The notes under the pieces were generated by a model. The model worked only from the letters and a program-made list of their open reading frames with translations. It searched no databases and was not told where the DNA came from. DNA of 34,195 bases, taken from positions 2,508 to 36,702 of the forward strand of contig JH153336.1 in the NCBI GenBank assembly GCA_000226015.1. Reading direction: 5' to 3'. Both the position numbers and the translations under genes were made by a program. This document shows positions 10,601-21,208 of the stretch, in pieces. How positions within the stretch are numbered: the stretch's first letter is position 1; the number at the start of each line of letters is the position of its first letter. The DNA comes from Mnemiopsis leidyi. Lineage: Eukaryota > Ctenophora > Tentaculata > Lobata > Bolinopsidae.

Positions 10601-13600
10601 TTAGACTAGTAGTAGACTACTATAGGTTTTATAATGTAGAGATTCGGATCGCTGGATTCTTTATAGTTACTGTTAGCATAAGTTTGATACGATAGCTGAC
10701 TGGAGGTAATGATTGCTAAAGTTGTCGAAACTGGCCTTGAAGCAGTAACCAGGAAATTTAAGTGAAGATCATCTGTTCTACTATTATTCTGAGGATCATT
10801 TTGTTTGACATGAAATGTTTGACTCATTAAATTCTACTTGTTACTTTTTCTTTTGAATCTTCACACACAATTCGAAATTTGATCGATATTTGACAGTAGA
10901 TGCTTGTTATCACATTCCAATTTGGTAAGATTCTTAACTGCTATTCTTTCAATGTCTCATTTCAATGTACGCAGTTAACGCCCAAAACTACAAATAAATC
11001 AAAATGACGCTAATTTCTGAAATCAAGACGCAGACTAAAAACTTCATATCACGTGACACACTTCCATCCACCGAGTACAGAGGTGCAGTTACTTCTCCTT
11101 TAGTTTCCAGCTCTTCCATCATGTAGAGCAGGGAGATCATGATATGCAGCGCTCGCGTGCCAAACTCAGCACATGACAGCTGCTCCTTCATAAACTAAGT
11201 AGAGCACTGCCCGACAGTTGACATGTCTACATGACAATCATGGTAAGCAGATTTGCTTCGGCACGCGCTTCGACAATCTTTGTCTGCATTTACGGATAAT
11301 TTCGAGAATATCTGTCTATATTAAGAAGTTTGACGGGCGGTTACAAAATTTTAGAATTTTTTACAATTTTACAGGTGCATGCAAAATTGTAGAATGACCA
11401 TAGACTGTTAACTAGAGTTGGTATTAAATACAGATTCCAGAAGTATAAAGGACGGAAAACCAAATTCTTGACATAATTTAAGTCCATAGCATTAGCTAAT
11501 ACAACTAAAAATTTAATGATGATGTTTTAGTAACGGAATCAAACAGCTTCATGTACTTCGTGTCAGGTATAAGTGGTTCACATGGTACCAACACCACAGC
11601 TTTTAAACTCTTTAACTTATGAATGAAGATCTTACCGATATAAGTAATTGAAGCAATAAAACTGCAACAGCTTACAGCCTAACTTTCTTTGAATGATATA
11701 TGGATTGTGAACACTGGACCGAGAGTAGAAGGTGAGAGGATGGTTTGAGGTTCCTCATTTCTGATAGATTATACGATAATGAAGAAAGAGTTGTACTAGT
11801 AGTTAGCTTAGAAATAGAAAAGAACAGATTGCAAACCTACAACCTGATAGTAACAAGATGATATCTCTACAAGAAATTATGTTCGATTTCTGAATCATTC
11901 TTTAGCAACCATGACTTCAGGAGAGAGCATGAGAATCAACTGTTTTAAAACGGCAACTTTCCAAACACAAGGAAAGTTCTTTCTCACGCTGCCCCGATAT
12001 CAAGTCCCAATATTTTACTTCTCCTCCCACTAGCAATTGTAGTCTATTAGTCGCGATAAGCGCTGGTTCTCCACGAACATCTGTGAAGTCTGCTAGCTAG
12101 CGGCAGTGCAGGAGAGAGGGTCCATCCCACGCACTTGTTTAGCAATGCGAGCTGTTGGAGCACCAGCAGTTAGAAGTGCCGACCTCCCCGTATTTCCCAC
12201 CAACTGTCACCGTGTATATGTATTCGTATATAGGCGCGGGTGTGTCGTGTATAGCCCCGCTTTATCAATATCAGGATGTATTCCTTCCCCACCCTCCCCC
12301 GCACCAACTTGTATAGCCTCCCTCCCTGCCTCCCCCTCCCCCGCTGTCTGCCCGACATGCAGCACTTGTCCGAGCCTGCTTGTACAGCTGCTGCTCGTGT
12401 CGGAACTCAACGAGAACTGGCTGTTGTTATCGGGCCGCTCTATTATTAACTACATAAGTATAGCAAGTATAGTGGGAGTGACAGTGGGCCAGGCCCAGGA
12501 GGAGAGAGGAGGAGGAGCTGATGTGCACTCTATAACTCTCTGTACTTTTGTATTAGACCGCGGAAAAAGAAACAAGTGTACGCATGACGTGATATTGATA
12601 TCGTGGGAGTTGATTGTATGAACGTAACTTACACAAAACACATGTTCTAAAGTGACGTGATTTTCAGCTTGAATCTATAGAGGAACAATTGAAGCATGGA
12701 ACAACCTAGATCGCTATGAAGCTGTCTAATAACATCGATTTAAACTCTGAGAAGAACTACTATCCTTTAGAATTACTCGAAAAAGCTTAACTCACAGTAT
12801 AGTTTACAGTATAACTTTCAGTTCCATGAAAATAAATCATCACATTAAAATCCGCAATTCTCTCAGAATCAGCTCCCAGTAACCCCTCCAAGACGAATGC
12901 GTTTCACAACCACCTAACTACATTTTCACGACAGTGAAACTGCTGAGACGAGCCTTCCATCCAGCAGTGCCGTCCACTCCTCCACAAAATTTCCGTAGAC
13001 GTTTCCACAAGCCTGAGTTAGCTGGGCTGCTCACTAGTGACTAGTCTCAGTCCCTAATCACTAGTGACTGGTCGAAGATCGAGCTGGTCCAGCAGCCCCC
13101 CCCCCCACAACACTAGTCCTAGTCTTGCGGAACTATCGGTAGCCGGGCTGGACCCTCCAGGTCACAATGCCCGGATGTCTGAAATACAGTTCTAATCTAA
13201 TGATACTTCTACTGATCATTGCTGTACTGGGGAACGAGCAACCAACTGTAGGACAACAGCCCAAGACCAATGTTTCGAGGTGCCGTCCCACGAAACGAAG
13301 GGTATCGAGATTTCGAACTTATGAACATCTAACTAAGATTCGCGCATGATAGAACCTTAACTTGAGGACTCACAACTCAGCACCCTCTCCCAAATTTTGT
13401 TCTATTCTGGATGTCTGAGACAGGGCTATAACGAGGTAGTCTGAGATAAAGAGTAGAAATTAGATTAAAATGGAGGAGGGCAGCAAGTATCCTGGTAGCG
13501 GGGCTCCACAATGTCTGGGATCCGGCTATCTGGGCACCTTCACCACTCACCTTCCTCTAAGAGAGAAAGACCTTGGCAAGTCCACCTGACCGTAATGTAC

Positions 13601-16600
13601 CCACCTGCTCCTTTAGACTTTTATAGCTCCCCTTCTCTTCTCTCTGGAGGCTGACTTACCTTCTTGAGGGATATAACCTTTGCAGACTATCATAAGACTA
13701 AGTTTCACAACTGAGATTTAAAATATTAGGCATTTTGACTGATGTGGACTCCGGTGGTCCTATCACAATAGAGCGACCCTTTGATTATTTCTTTGAACTG
13801 ACGGCATTACTACTAAGTACTAGCGATGATCACATCAGGCCAGAATTTGACCTATGTGAAATAGTCATAGCACGGAAGGATAAGTCAAAGATAGACCGGA
13901 TTCCTGCTAGCAGTCATTATAACGGTCGGTTGAGCAATGCTTTCCGTAGAGCTGGGAAGTGAGAGAGGACCTAAGTCGGCAGGCCGGTGATAGTGAAGCA
14001 CGTCATGTCTGATCTGGATGTTGGGGTTTCTAGTCCCTCCTATAAAGCAGGCTGCCAGATAGCTGACCTTCACCCCGGACAGGAATGCTAAGTGACAGCT
14101 ACATCGATCCTTCGTCTACAGACGATAATCTGATTGGCAGCAAATCTGTCAAAATATTTTGCAGCCAGTCTAAAGAGAAAAAGTTTGGAAAACTCCGTGA
14201 TTGTGAAAGCCCACGTGATGAACTAGAGCCAATCGTGAGAAAACTGTCGGTCCAACCAGCCAATGGAGGACGATAACTAATTTAGAAAACCAACAATTGG
14301 TGGCAAAGCTCCTTTCTAAACAACGTTTTTCCGGTTCAAACGTCCGCTTGGTTGGCAAATATGTTCTGCCTATATCAGAATATATCGTCGCAGACTGAAA
14401 GATGGAGGGAATCAGGACAGCCCGTTCAGTTTATTCCATGCCAACTACCGTCCTTCAGAGCCTTTACTATTACAGAATAATATATGGACCTTTATTTGCT
14501 GAAATTCAGTTCAGTTCATTCTATGCCAACTACCGTCCTTCAGAGCCTGATTATTACAGAATAATATATGGACCTTTATTTGCTGAAATCATGAAGGGTT
14601 TTTTATCAATAATACGTCGCCAGGAATCACGATTTAACAATCATTCACAATCCAATTGGATTGCATCTGTCAACTAAAATTGAATCTAACCCTTGGATAT
14701 AGATCAAGATTTTCCCTTAATTGAAAGTGTAGAACTTGATTCGAGTACTCAGATTTAAGTATCCAACTCTTAACGAATCCAGCCGCCAAATTCGGCAACA
14801 TTACACCAATCCACGACAGAAAGTACCAAAATTAGTGACCAGTACCAGTATCCACCAGGAGCAGTGACTGACTTTGGGTGGTCTGGCAGACGTCACACTG
14901 TGCAATGTACAGTCGTACGGAAACAGTGGTTTGTCTCCTCGTGTGTTTGTTCGGCCACAGTTAATGGCTTGTTTTGCTTCTTTAACTAGATTATTTGTGG
15001 CAGATTTGTACCACTTTCTTGTTTGTTTAGGACACTTCTCCGTAAAATCTTCTGGTAGAGCATATAAAAAATTGCACCTCGCCCATCCTAGTGTCGCACT
15101 TCACACTACTCAATGCATTATGCAAGTCTTACTTGGTTTAGATATATCCTTACATTTGAGTCAGGGCAAAACCTGTTGGATACTCGCCAGATTAACTCAA
15201 AGAAAAACGACCATATGATTGAAAATAAGGGTTTTAACTTTTAACTTATCCGCTCGCTTAGGTTGGGGTCGAAGACTTCTACTCAAATCCCCTACGGGTA
15301 TAACTTTAATAAAATCAGTCGCAAAATATTGGGACAGTTGCGGGATATCAGCGACTAAATTTCCCCCTATATTGTCAGTCAGAATTTCAGGGAGTTAATC
15401 AGCACGAGTTGGTAATGGTAAGGTTGTTAGAAGATGCCACTATCACTAATACACGACGCTGGAAGTGTGACCATGACTGTTTGTTTAGGATAGGGGCAGC
15501 TGCGGATGGGGTGAAATGGTTGGTCGGGGGCAGCTGCAGCTGCAGTGAAAATGTTCCAGATGGGACAGCTGGTGTAAACAAGTGAAAATGTTTGTTCAGC
15601 TCCCCCTCTATCTCACAGGGCCTTCATCACATTAATATTCCCGCGGATCAGCCGTATTTTTAGAGACGATCTGTGAGACCTCACATCGTAATCAGCTCCT
15701 GGCCAATTAATTTGCAATTTATCAGGCGATGAAGTAAGATATTTGATGAAATTTAGGAAATTGGATTCTGTTGTTCCTCACTTTACCAGATTGAAGAGTT
15801 AGCTCAGAAATGCCAATTTTAGCAATACAGTAAACAACGTGGTGTATTCTAACGCGGGCTGAAATTCATTAACCGACTTAGTCATACGATCTTCAGAAAT
15901 TCGCATTAGAAGTGCCCAAACTAATTTCAATATAGTGCAGGCATGTACTGGAGCAGATCCGATTGCAGCACCCTGGTAATCAGGTTTATGAGTAACTAAG
16001 ATCAGACCGTATTATCAGAAAGTTATGCGGCTCGGCAAGACTTTTCCAGGACCTGTCAGCGGATAAACGTACTGTCCGGATCTTTGCGTCAGCACCTAGC
16101 AATCAGTCCGTTTGATCGGAGTTGACGGGACAGGCTAGCAGGTCAGACCTTGTAGTCGGCCCAGTTAGGGTTCTCTCCCTGCTCGTCACTGAGCTTGTTA
16201 GGACAGTCTACCGGGGAACTAAGGACCCGGACCTACTTTACTGTAAGTGGATTAACCTTTTGTTGGGGTGGTTGGAGACAGTTGGTTAGGCCACCACAAC
16301 ACAGGAAAGAAAATCAACCAATCAGCTGGTAGTATTTGGACGAGGACCAATCCGAAAACAGAGATTAAGACTCAGCTGGGAGGATCATGAGATGGAGAAT
16401 GTTGTTGTTGTTAGAAATATAGGTCTGGAGGCGATAAAAGTTCAGTCTAACTCCCCAGATCAGATCCTCAGCAGCTGGACTTACTCTAATTCAATACAGT
16501 CGCCTAACCCTCTAACCAACCTTCCTATTCTATACACCTTGGTCCCTACCCATCAGCCATTGTATTTAACCAGATGTCCGTAACGAAACTAGACACGTTC

Positions 16601-18022
16601 AGGGGTCCCTCAGGGTGAAGAGCAGCACGATGTGGCTGGGAGCCACTAACGTCCGAGCACACCTAGCGTGGCATCTACCGATGAAGCAGGATGAACAGAC
16701 GTTATCGTCCACCAGGACTAGACGACCTGTCTAACTAGGTCCGGGTTAGGGTACTGGCGACGAATACCTTGACCCTGGTTTACGTGTCCTCGACTTAACA
16801 CCAGCAATTGGAGGACGTAGGTTTAGTGAGCCAGCAATTCGGGTAGGCTACGTCTGCAGAGCAATAGGGCCACGTCTAGCCCGAGCTTGGTTCGCCTCGA
16901 CAATCCGTAGTCTGATCTAATGGAGCCACCATCCCTTGTAGTCGTTAATTGAAAAACCAATCCAGATAATCGGATCAATAGACTTGTAAAGCTGAGCTGT
17001 AGTCCTTATCGAAATCTAATGAGAACCTCCGTAACTATTCAGCCTGGCGTAAAATTCTAGAGAAGATGATCATTGCACCAGATTGAAATCAAGAGAAACT
17101 AATTCAGCAGACGAAAATAATTTTGGGTCGCTGTAGGTGAAAATAGAACCCGGATTTCTAGAAGCCTAAAACAAAAGGAACTCCAAGAGACAATACTGAA
17201 AGGGCCAATTGAGGTGCCAACTGTCATTGAATTGACTTTGGGGGGCCGGGAATAATGAATTGTCGTCCGCAGCAGCAATCAATGCCTTCTTAACAAAACG
17301 AGGAGTCACTTTGCTGACCATATATTCCGCCAGGCCGTTAAGTGAATTTCATATTGACCGAGAATGATCCAAAAAACGCGTGCTTCGGGACGAAAAAATG
17401 TGTCCATGAACCCTGAACCGGTCAACAGAAGTAAAATCACACGGTGGTCGAACAGTGGGATCGGAAACCTTACGCCGACCCGGACTGTTGAAGAAGAATC
17501 GTTGAGGTGGTGGTGTGTAACTGTTGAACAGGAAATAATTACAGAGCAAGTCTCATGTCTATTTAGCTGTACTCCGAGCTGCACCTTAAAACGTGATCAG
17601 CGCCACTTGGTACCTTACAGAGGACTACTTAGACAGGCTGAAAATCCATATAAATCTCAAATTAAAGCCCTCCAAATCAGTGCCCTGAAAACTGGAAACA
17701 CTGAAGAGCCGAGGAAGGAGACTACTATTTCGGTATACCGATCGATCATTTTCGAGATTGGGCAAGAATTTTTGAGATCATACCGAAAAACCTGCCGTGA
17801 CTGACAAATAAATTCTTATGTTCAGTAGGGATCAGAGGAACATTCAATTCTTACCATAAAGGCGTTCATGGGTCTTTTGACATGGGAGATGTCTTCAGCT
17901 GGAGTAGATTTCGGAGGACTCTGGCTAGACGAGATTGTAGAGGATCTGATAAAATCGTCCGAGGTGGTGGATTCAGCGCCTCCTAGAGTGTAGGTAGGGC
18001 TCGTGCTCGAGTCGGCCATCAT
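7634..18022 (-). CDS. SoxE: SoxE-type HMG-box transcription factor, complete, 7 exons
   Basis: Exons in coding order: 17855-18022, 9365-9493, 8986-9174, 8752-8874, 8512-8651, 8178-8361, 7634-8023. All introns are GT-AG and the phases agree, giving 440 residues. The start is the double Met at 18022. The HMG box spans about 48-123. It begins [10 protein letters not shown] in exon 1, continues [20 protein letters not shown] in exon 2 and ends with YKYRPKKRK in exon 3. The [24 protein letters not shown] pattern is diagnostic of SoxE (SOX8/9/10). [10 protein letters not shown] at 419-428 matches the SoxE C-terminal motif (DVNEFDQYLP in vertebrates). The 47 residues before the box are Ser/Thr-rich and lack the SoxE dimerization region. 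Exon 7 carries four (P/S/T)RDV repeats (361-388). By family it is a nuclear, sequence-specific DNA-bending regulator of cell fate. Intron 1 is 8.4 kb; the other introns are 100-190 bp. Confidence 0.94.
9729..9792. repeat. Perfect 32-bp tandem duplication containing a hairpin
   Basis: Two identical 32-bp copies (9729-9760 and 9761-9792) start CTACAAATATGTCACA. Each contains GTCACA ... TGTGAC, a 6-bp inverted repeat with an 8-base loop. It lies in SoxE intron 1, about 240 bp past the exon 2 boundary. Confidence 0.9.
13021..13106. repeat. Palindrome pair, inverted GGGCTGCT/AGCAGCCC and C-tract
   Basis: TCACTAGTGA, a 10-bp palindrome, occurs at 13031-13040 and again at 13058-13067. The pair is bracketed by GGGCTGCT near 13024 and AGCAGCCC near 13092, which can pair, followed by a run of C bases. 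It may form a hairpin; no function is assigned. Confidence 0.6.
13167..13349 (+). CDS. Small ORF with signal-peptide-like N terminus, doubtful
   Basis: A 60-residue frame, antisense to SoxE within its first intron. Residues 11-22 form a strong hydrophobic core ([12 protein letters not shown]), preceded by a Lys, as in a signal peptide. The rest is basic with a KRR site (43-45 region), loosely like a secreted peptide precursor. I do not recognise the sequence. No promoter, repeated peptide units or amidation site was found. A chance frame is the more likely explanation. Confidence 0.15.
   Translation: MPGCLKYSSNLMILLLIIAVLGNEQPTVGQQPKTNVSRCRPTKRRVSRFRTYEHLTKIRA
14425..14589. repeat. Imperfect tandem duplication of about 81 bp
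   Basis: Copy 1 (14425-14505) and copy 2 (14510-14589) share long identical blocks, for example CCAACTACCGTCCTTCAGAG and AGAATAATATATGGACCTTT. They differ by a few substitutions and a 1-base indel and are separated by four bases. It lies in SoxE intron 1. The peptide repeat it produces in one frame is a by-product. Confidence 0.9.
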
Positions 18023-18310
18023 CGAGAGAGAAATTTCGTCGAGGTGAGCGATTCAAAAACAGCAGGTGAAAATAAACAGAGACTGTATAAATCAAGAATG
18101 TAGGCGTAAAGACGGAGCTCGGTGAAACTATAGCGCTGAGTCACGCGCCAGGTCACGTGACGAGTGACGTCACGCGGCTCTCAGCCAATCAGCGTGCAGC
18201 GGGAGCGTGGTGTGCAAGAGCGGATGAGACGTGTAATGGTGAACACGTGACCGGCGCGTGGTCTGTTGTGTACTCTCGTCCTCTATGTAGCGAGCATGTT
18301 AACAAACTCC
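18023..18310 (-). promoter_or_regulatory. Presumed SoxE promoter, CpG-rich
   Basis: Directly upstream of the SoxE start codon. It contains GTCACGTGAC (18152-18161), a full CRE TGACGTCA (18165-18172), a CCAAT element (18185-18190) and another CACGTG near 18244, in DNA clearly richer in CpG than its surroundings. There is no clean TATA box in minus-strand orientation. Promoter identity is inferred from position and motif cluster; the transcription start is unknown. Confidence 0.5.
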
Positions 18311-20547
18311 GGGCCCCGGGAAGAGTGAAGTGTAGTGCACTTCTGATTGTCCAGATATCCCACCATTCCCACCCCTCAGTACTGATAATCTGACCGATCG
18401 TTTATAAGTCCCACAAGCTTTCCCGACTTTGAACAACAGCGGAGAAGGTGGTTAAGTGCTCTCTGATTGGTCCTCTCTGTTCTCCCTGAGAAAGGCTGCT
18501 TGATATCGATTAGGGCGTGATCACGTGACACACCAGCTTGTTTAGAGAGTAAGTTTAGTACTTCAAGTTCAGGAGAGAAAGTTAATTACTTCAAGTTCAT
18601 AGACATCCCCTAAATTCTCCTTTTACTTTCAGTCCCGAGGATTGTGACATCAAATTTCTTTCTTTTTTGCAGTATCTTTTGTTCTGATAACTGCCGTACT
18701 GTACTCATAAAACTAACAGAGTCATATCTTCATATTCAGAATTATACCGTAAAGTTTAAATGTTGAGTTTGAATCCCTTCCGCGAAAAACTAAAACGTTC
18801 TGATATCTCAAAAAATTTCTTCCAAAAAGACGTTTATCTTGAAATTACATCTTTTCCGCATTATATCTACGATCTCATATTCTGAACTCCCATTTGAGGA
18901 TTTAGCGAATTTAAACGATGTTGGGTCCTTGTTCGTAGCTCTACTGATCTTCTGAAATATATGAAATGTCAGTTTTCTACATCTAGAAACCTTTCACAGG
19001 GTGGAATTGCGGTGGTTAAAAGTTTAGATTGAATATCTTAAAAATTCTGAACAAATTTAGAAAGGAACGTTGAAAGAGAAAACGCACAAATGCCATGGAA
19101 AAATTTATACTCATAGTTAATTCTTCAAATTTAAAGTTTTAAAGGATATTCAGATGATTAAAATTCTAATACCGAGCAATATCCGAGTGCAAGAGAATAT
19201 TTATTATGTAAAATGTCCAAAGCTGCCCCAGTCCGACTCTAACTTTGGCAGTTTTCTTGATGAATGACGTACAGATTGCAGTCGTTTAGCTCCAGATTCA
19301 AGTTTATTCGACCCAGAAACGCATTGCATTAGATTAAATTTCTTAAATTTCTCGGGATTAATTGGTGGGTTTACGAGCTATTAATGGCATCTAGAATATC
19401 TGACAGAATAGAACCTCGATTTTGTGTCCACGTTTTTAGTATCAGTAGTTGTAAGCTGGTTGAGTCAGACACTCCTTAGCTAGGTCGTCCAGACAAGAAA
19501 CAAACGTAGACTAAATAGAAACAGATTGATTGCAGAGGGGCTTCACGGCAGGACTTAATAGAAAGAGATTGATTTCAGGCAAATTGGGCGTGAAGAGGAC
19601 GCCAGGGGAGAGCGTGCCCGCAGATGGAGGGGGTCCCTCCGCTTCTCGCAAATCACTCACTTTTGGGGGAAGGCGACTAGAAAATTAGTGATCTGTTGCT
19701 CGCAGTCTAAGGATGAGCATTCTAATCCCAATAAACACATTCTTAGAGGTTCCTCACCACTTTTTCTTATGTGACTTCCCGGGTGACTTGAGGACTACAC
19801 GGATGACAGATTGGACGCATCAAAACTAAAATCGTTTAACAGACAATTGGATTTAAACGAAAGTGAGGAGGCAGCTGACCTTGGGTGTCCACACTCGACG
19901 GGTATAAGATCATTCTCAGATACAGTCATAAACAGTGTTGCAAAAAGCAGCAGAATCCTCCAATGATAATGTAAAAGACATTAAACATAGCCTAGTTTAG
20001 CTAGCTCTAAAACAGCTCACCAAGTCACCAGAATACCAGGAGAGAAAGCAAAGAGCTCCAGGAAGGGAAATGAAATTTTATGTTCTATTTTCATTTGTCT
20101 GACCAAAAAACCTGAAAATATATGACATTATTTATAAAATACCGTCAGGCTAGGCGCCTGTAATATAAGGTTTCTCTAAATACCATTACCATGACTATCC
20201 ATCTTTTCTAAAATTATCAATACCTTAGACCTAAATTTATTTAAAATCCAGTATCGATCGTTACCCTTATGCAAACAAATTCTAAGTCTAGAAGTTGAGA
20301 ACATCCGTATGTGAAATAATTTCATTATTGTGATTTTAATCAGCTAAACATAAACAATAGCTATATCATATCTGTTTTACGTCGTTTCGAAATCAAAATC
20401 AATTTTCCGCTTCAACAAGCTTAATCATCTAACCATTGATCATATGAGCGCTAAATCGAGCACCTGTTTTATCTTAAACAGCGCGCGGAGAGCAGTCCTC
20501 CCCCGCATCTTTCTAACATTAACAAGCTGTACAACTTCTCTCCCGCT

Positions 20548-20631
20548 CCATAAAAGGACATCACGTGACTGGAACAACTCCTTATATGGTCAATTCACGT
20601 GACATTTCTCCAGACATGGGCATGTCACGTG
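20548..20631. promoter_or_regulatory. Three CACGTG E-boxes with a CArG box and TATA-like sequence
   Basis: CACGTG occurs at 20562-20567, 20596-20601 and 20626-20631. A perfect SRF-type CArG box, CCTTATATGG, lies at 20580-20589 between the first two. CATAAAAGG at 20549-20557 resembles a TATA box in plus orientation. The cluster is about 2.5 kb upstream of the SoxE start. It could be an enhancer or an unannotated promoter; no downstream coding exon was recognised. Confidence 0.4.
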
Positions 20632-20967
20632 CCAAGCTTTGGCTCTTGTTTGTATCGCGAGGTCACCTGATGCTATCTCTGCTTGAGTGTGCGCTACCTG
20701 TTTCCAAATCATCCTGTCCTGTTGCCATGGATGCGAATCTGCCGATTGGCTGAGCGCGATCTTTGAGGTTTTAAACTTGGAATCATTGTCCTAGAACAAA
20801 TTCTGTGGTTAGTCTAGAACAATAGTCATCAATATGGATTTGAATGGAATAATCACGGAAATGAAATTGGAATTTTTTGGATTCGATAACCTTGATTTTT
20901 GGTAAAAACATAATTCAAAGACGATTATAAATATGGCTCAAACAACCCAATCAAGAATAAGATTTTA

Positions 20968-21208
20968 TGACCATAACGGTTCCCGTCGTCCTGCCCCACA
21001 ACATCGTGCCCCACAACATTTTTTTCCACATATTTGGCCCCAGCGACCCTAACCCAAACCCTAACCCTAACCCTAACCCCAACCCTAACCCTAACAAAGT
21101 TGTCTGTTGTCGATCAGGACGTCACTGGGGCTAAATTACTGGGTTAAAGTGCTCTGGGGCACGATGTTCTGGGGCAGGAGGTCGGACACCACCATGACCA
21201 GTGACCAC
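20968..21208. repeat. Inverted-repeat (foldback) element enclosing telomeric repeats
   Basis: The left arm (core 20985-21043) and the right arm (core 21125-21187) are imperfect reverse complements. Both contain CCTGCCCCA.AACATCGTGC and end in GCCCCAG when read inward. Weaker similarity extends outward to about 20968 and 21208. The spacer holds the CCCTAA tract. The structure resembles a non-autonomous foldback/MITE-type insertion, but no target-site duplication was confirmed. Confidence 0.6.
21047..21095. repeat. Interstitial telomeric tract (CCCTAA)n
   Basis: About eight CCCTAA-type units with two variant units (CCCAAA, CCCCAA), the metazoan TTAGGG telomere repeat read on its C-rich strand. 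It sits between two inverted arms, not at a chromosome end, with unique DNA on both sides. Confidence 0.92.

Larger units (their letters stand above)
9494..17854 (-). other. 8.4-kb SoxE intron 1, no nested gene recognised
   Basis: This intron interrupts the HMG box after the codon for Met56 (donor GTAAG at 17854, acceptor CAG before 9493). I see no convincing nested gene. Uninterrupted frames at 12106-12621, 14874-15218 and 17364-17804 have no recognisable domain. Features inside are a perfect 32-bp tandem duplication (9729-9792), a roughly 81-bp tandem duplication (14425-14589), a C-tract and hairpin around 13021-13106, and a small frame with a signal-like start (13167-13349). Its length next to introns of 100-190 bp suggests it may hold regulatory DNA; that is inference. 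Confidence 0.6.

Noticed and set aside
12106-12621. 171-codon plus-strand frame in SoxE intron 1.
   Set aside because: Low-complexity Pro/Ser/Cys content, no domain, no splice or promoter support; open frames also exist on the opposite strand.
14402-14677. Frame with a repeated [13 protein letters not shown] peptide.
   Set aside because: The peptide repeat is just the translation of an 81-bp tandem DNA duplication, read in two different frames before and after an indel.
14874-15218. 114-codon frame in SoxE intron 1, considered as a transposon fragment.
   Set aside because: No transposase, integrase or RT motif was found in any frame.
17364-17804. 146-codon plus-strand frame near SoxE exon 1.
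   Set aside because: No recognisable domain and overlapping open frames on the minus strand; unsupported.
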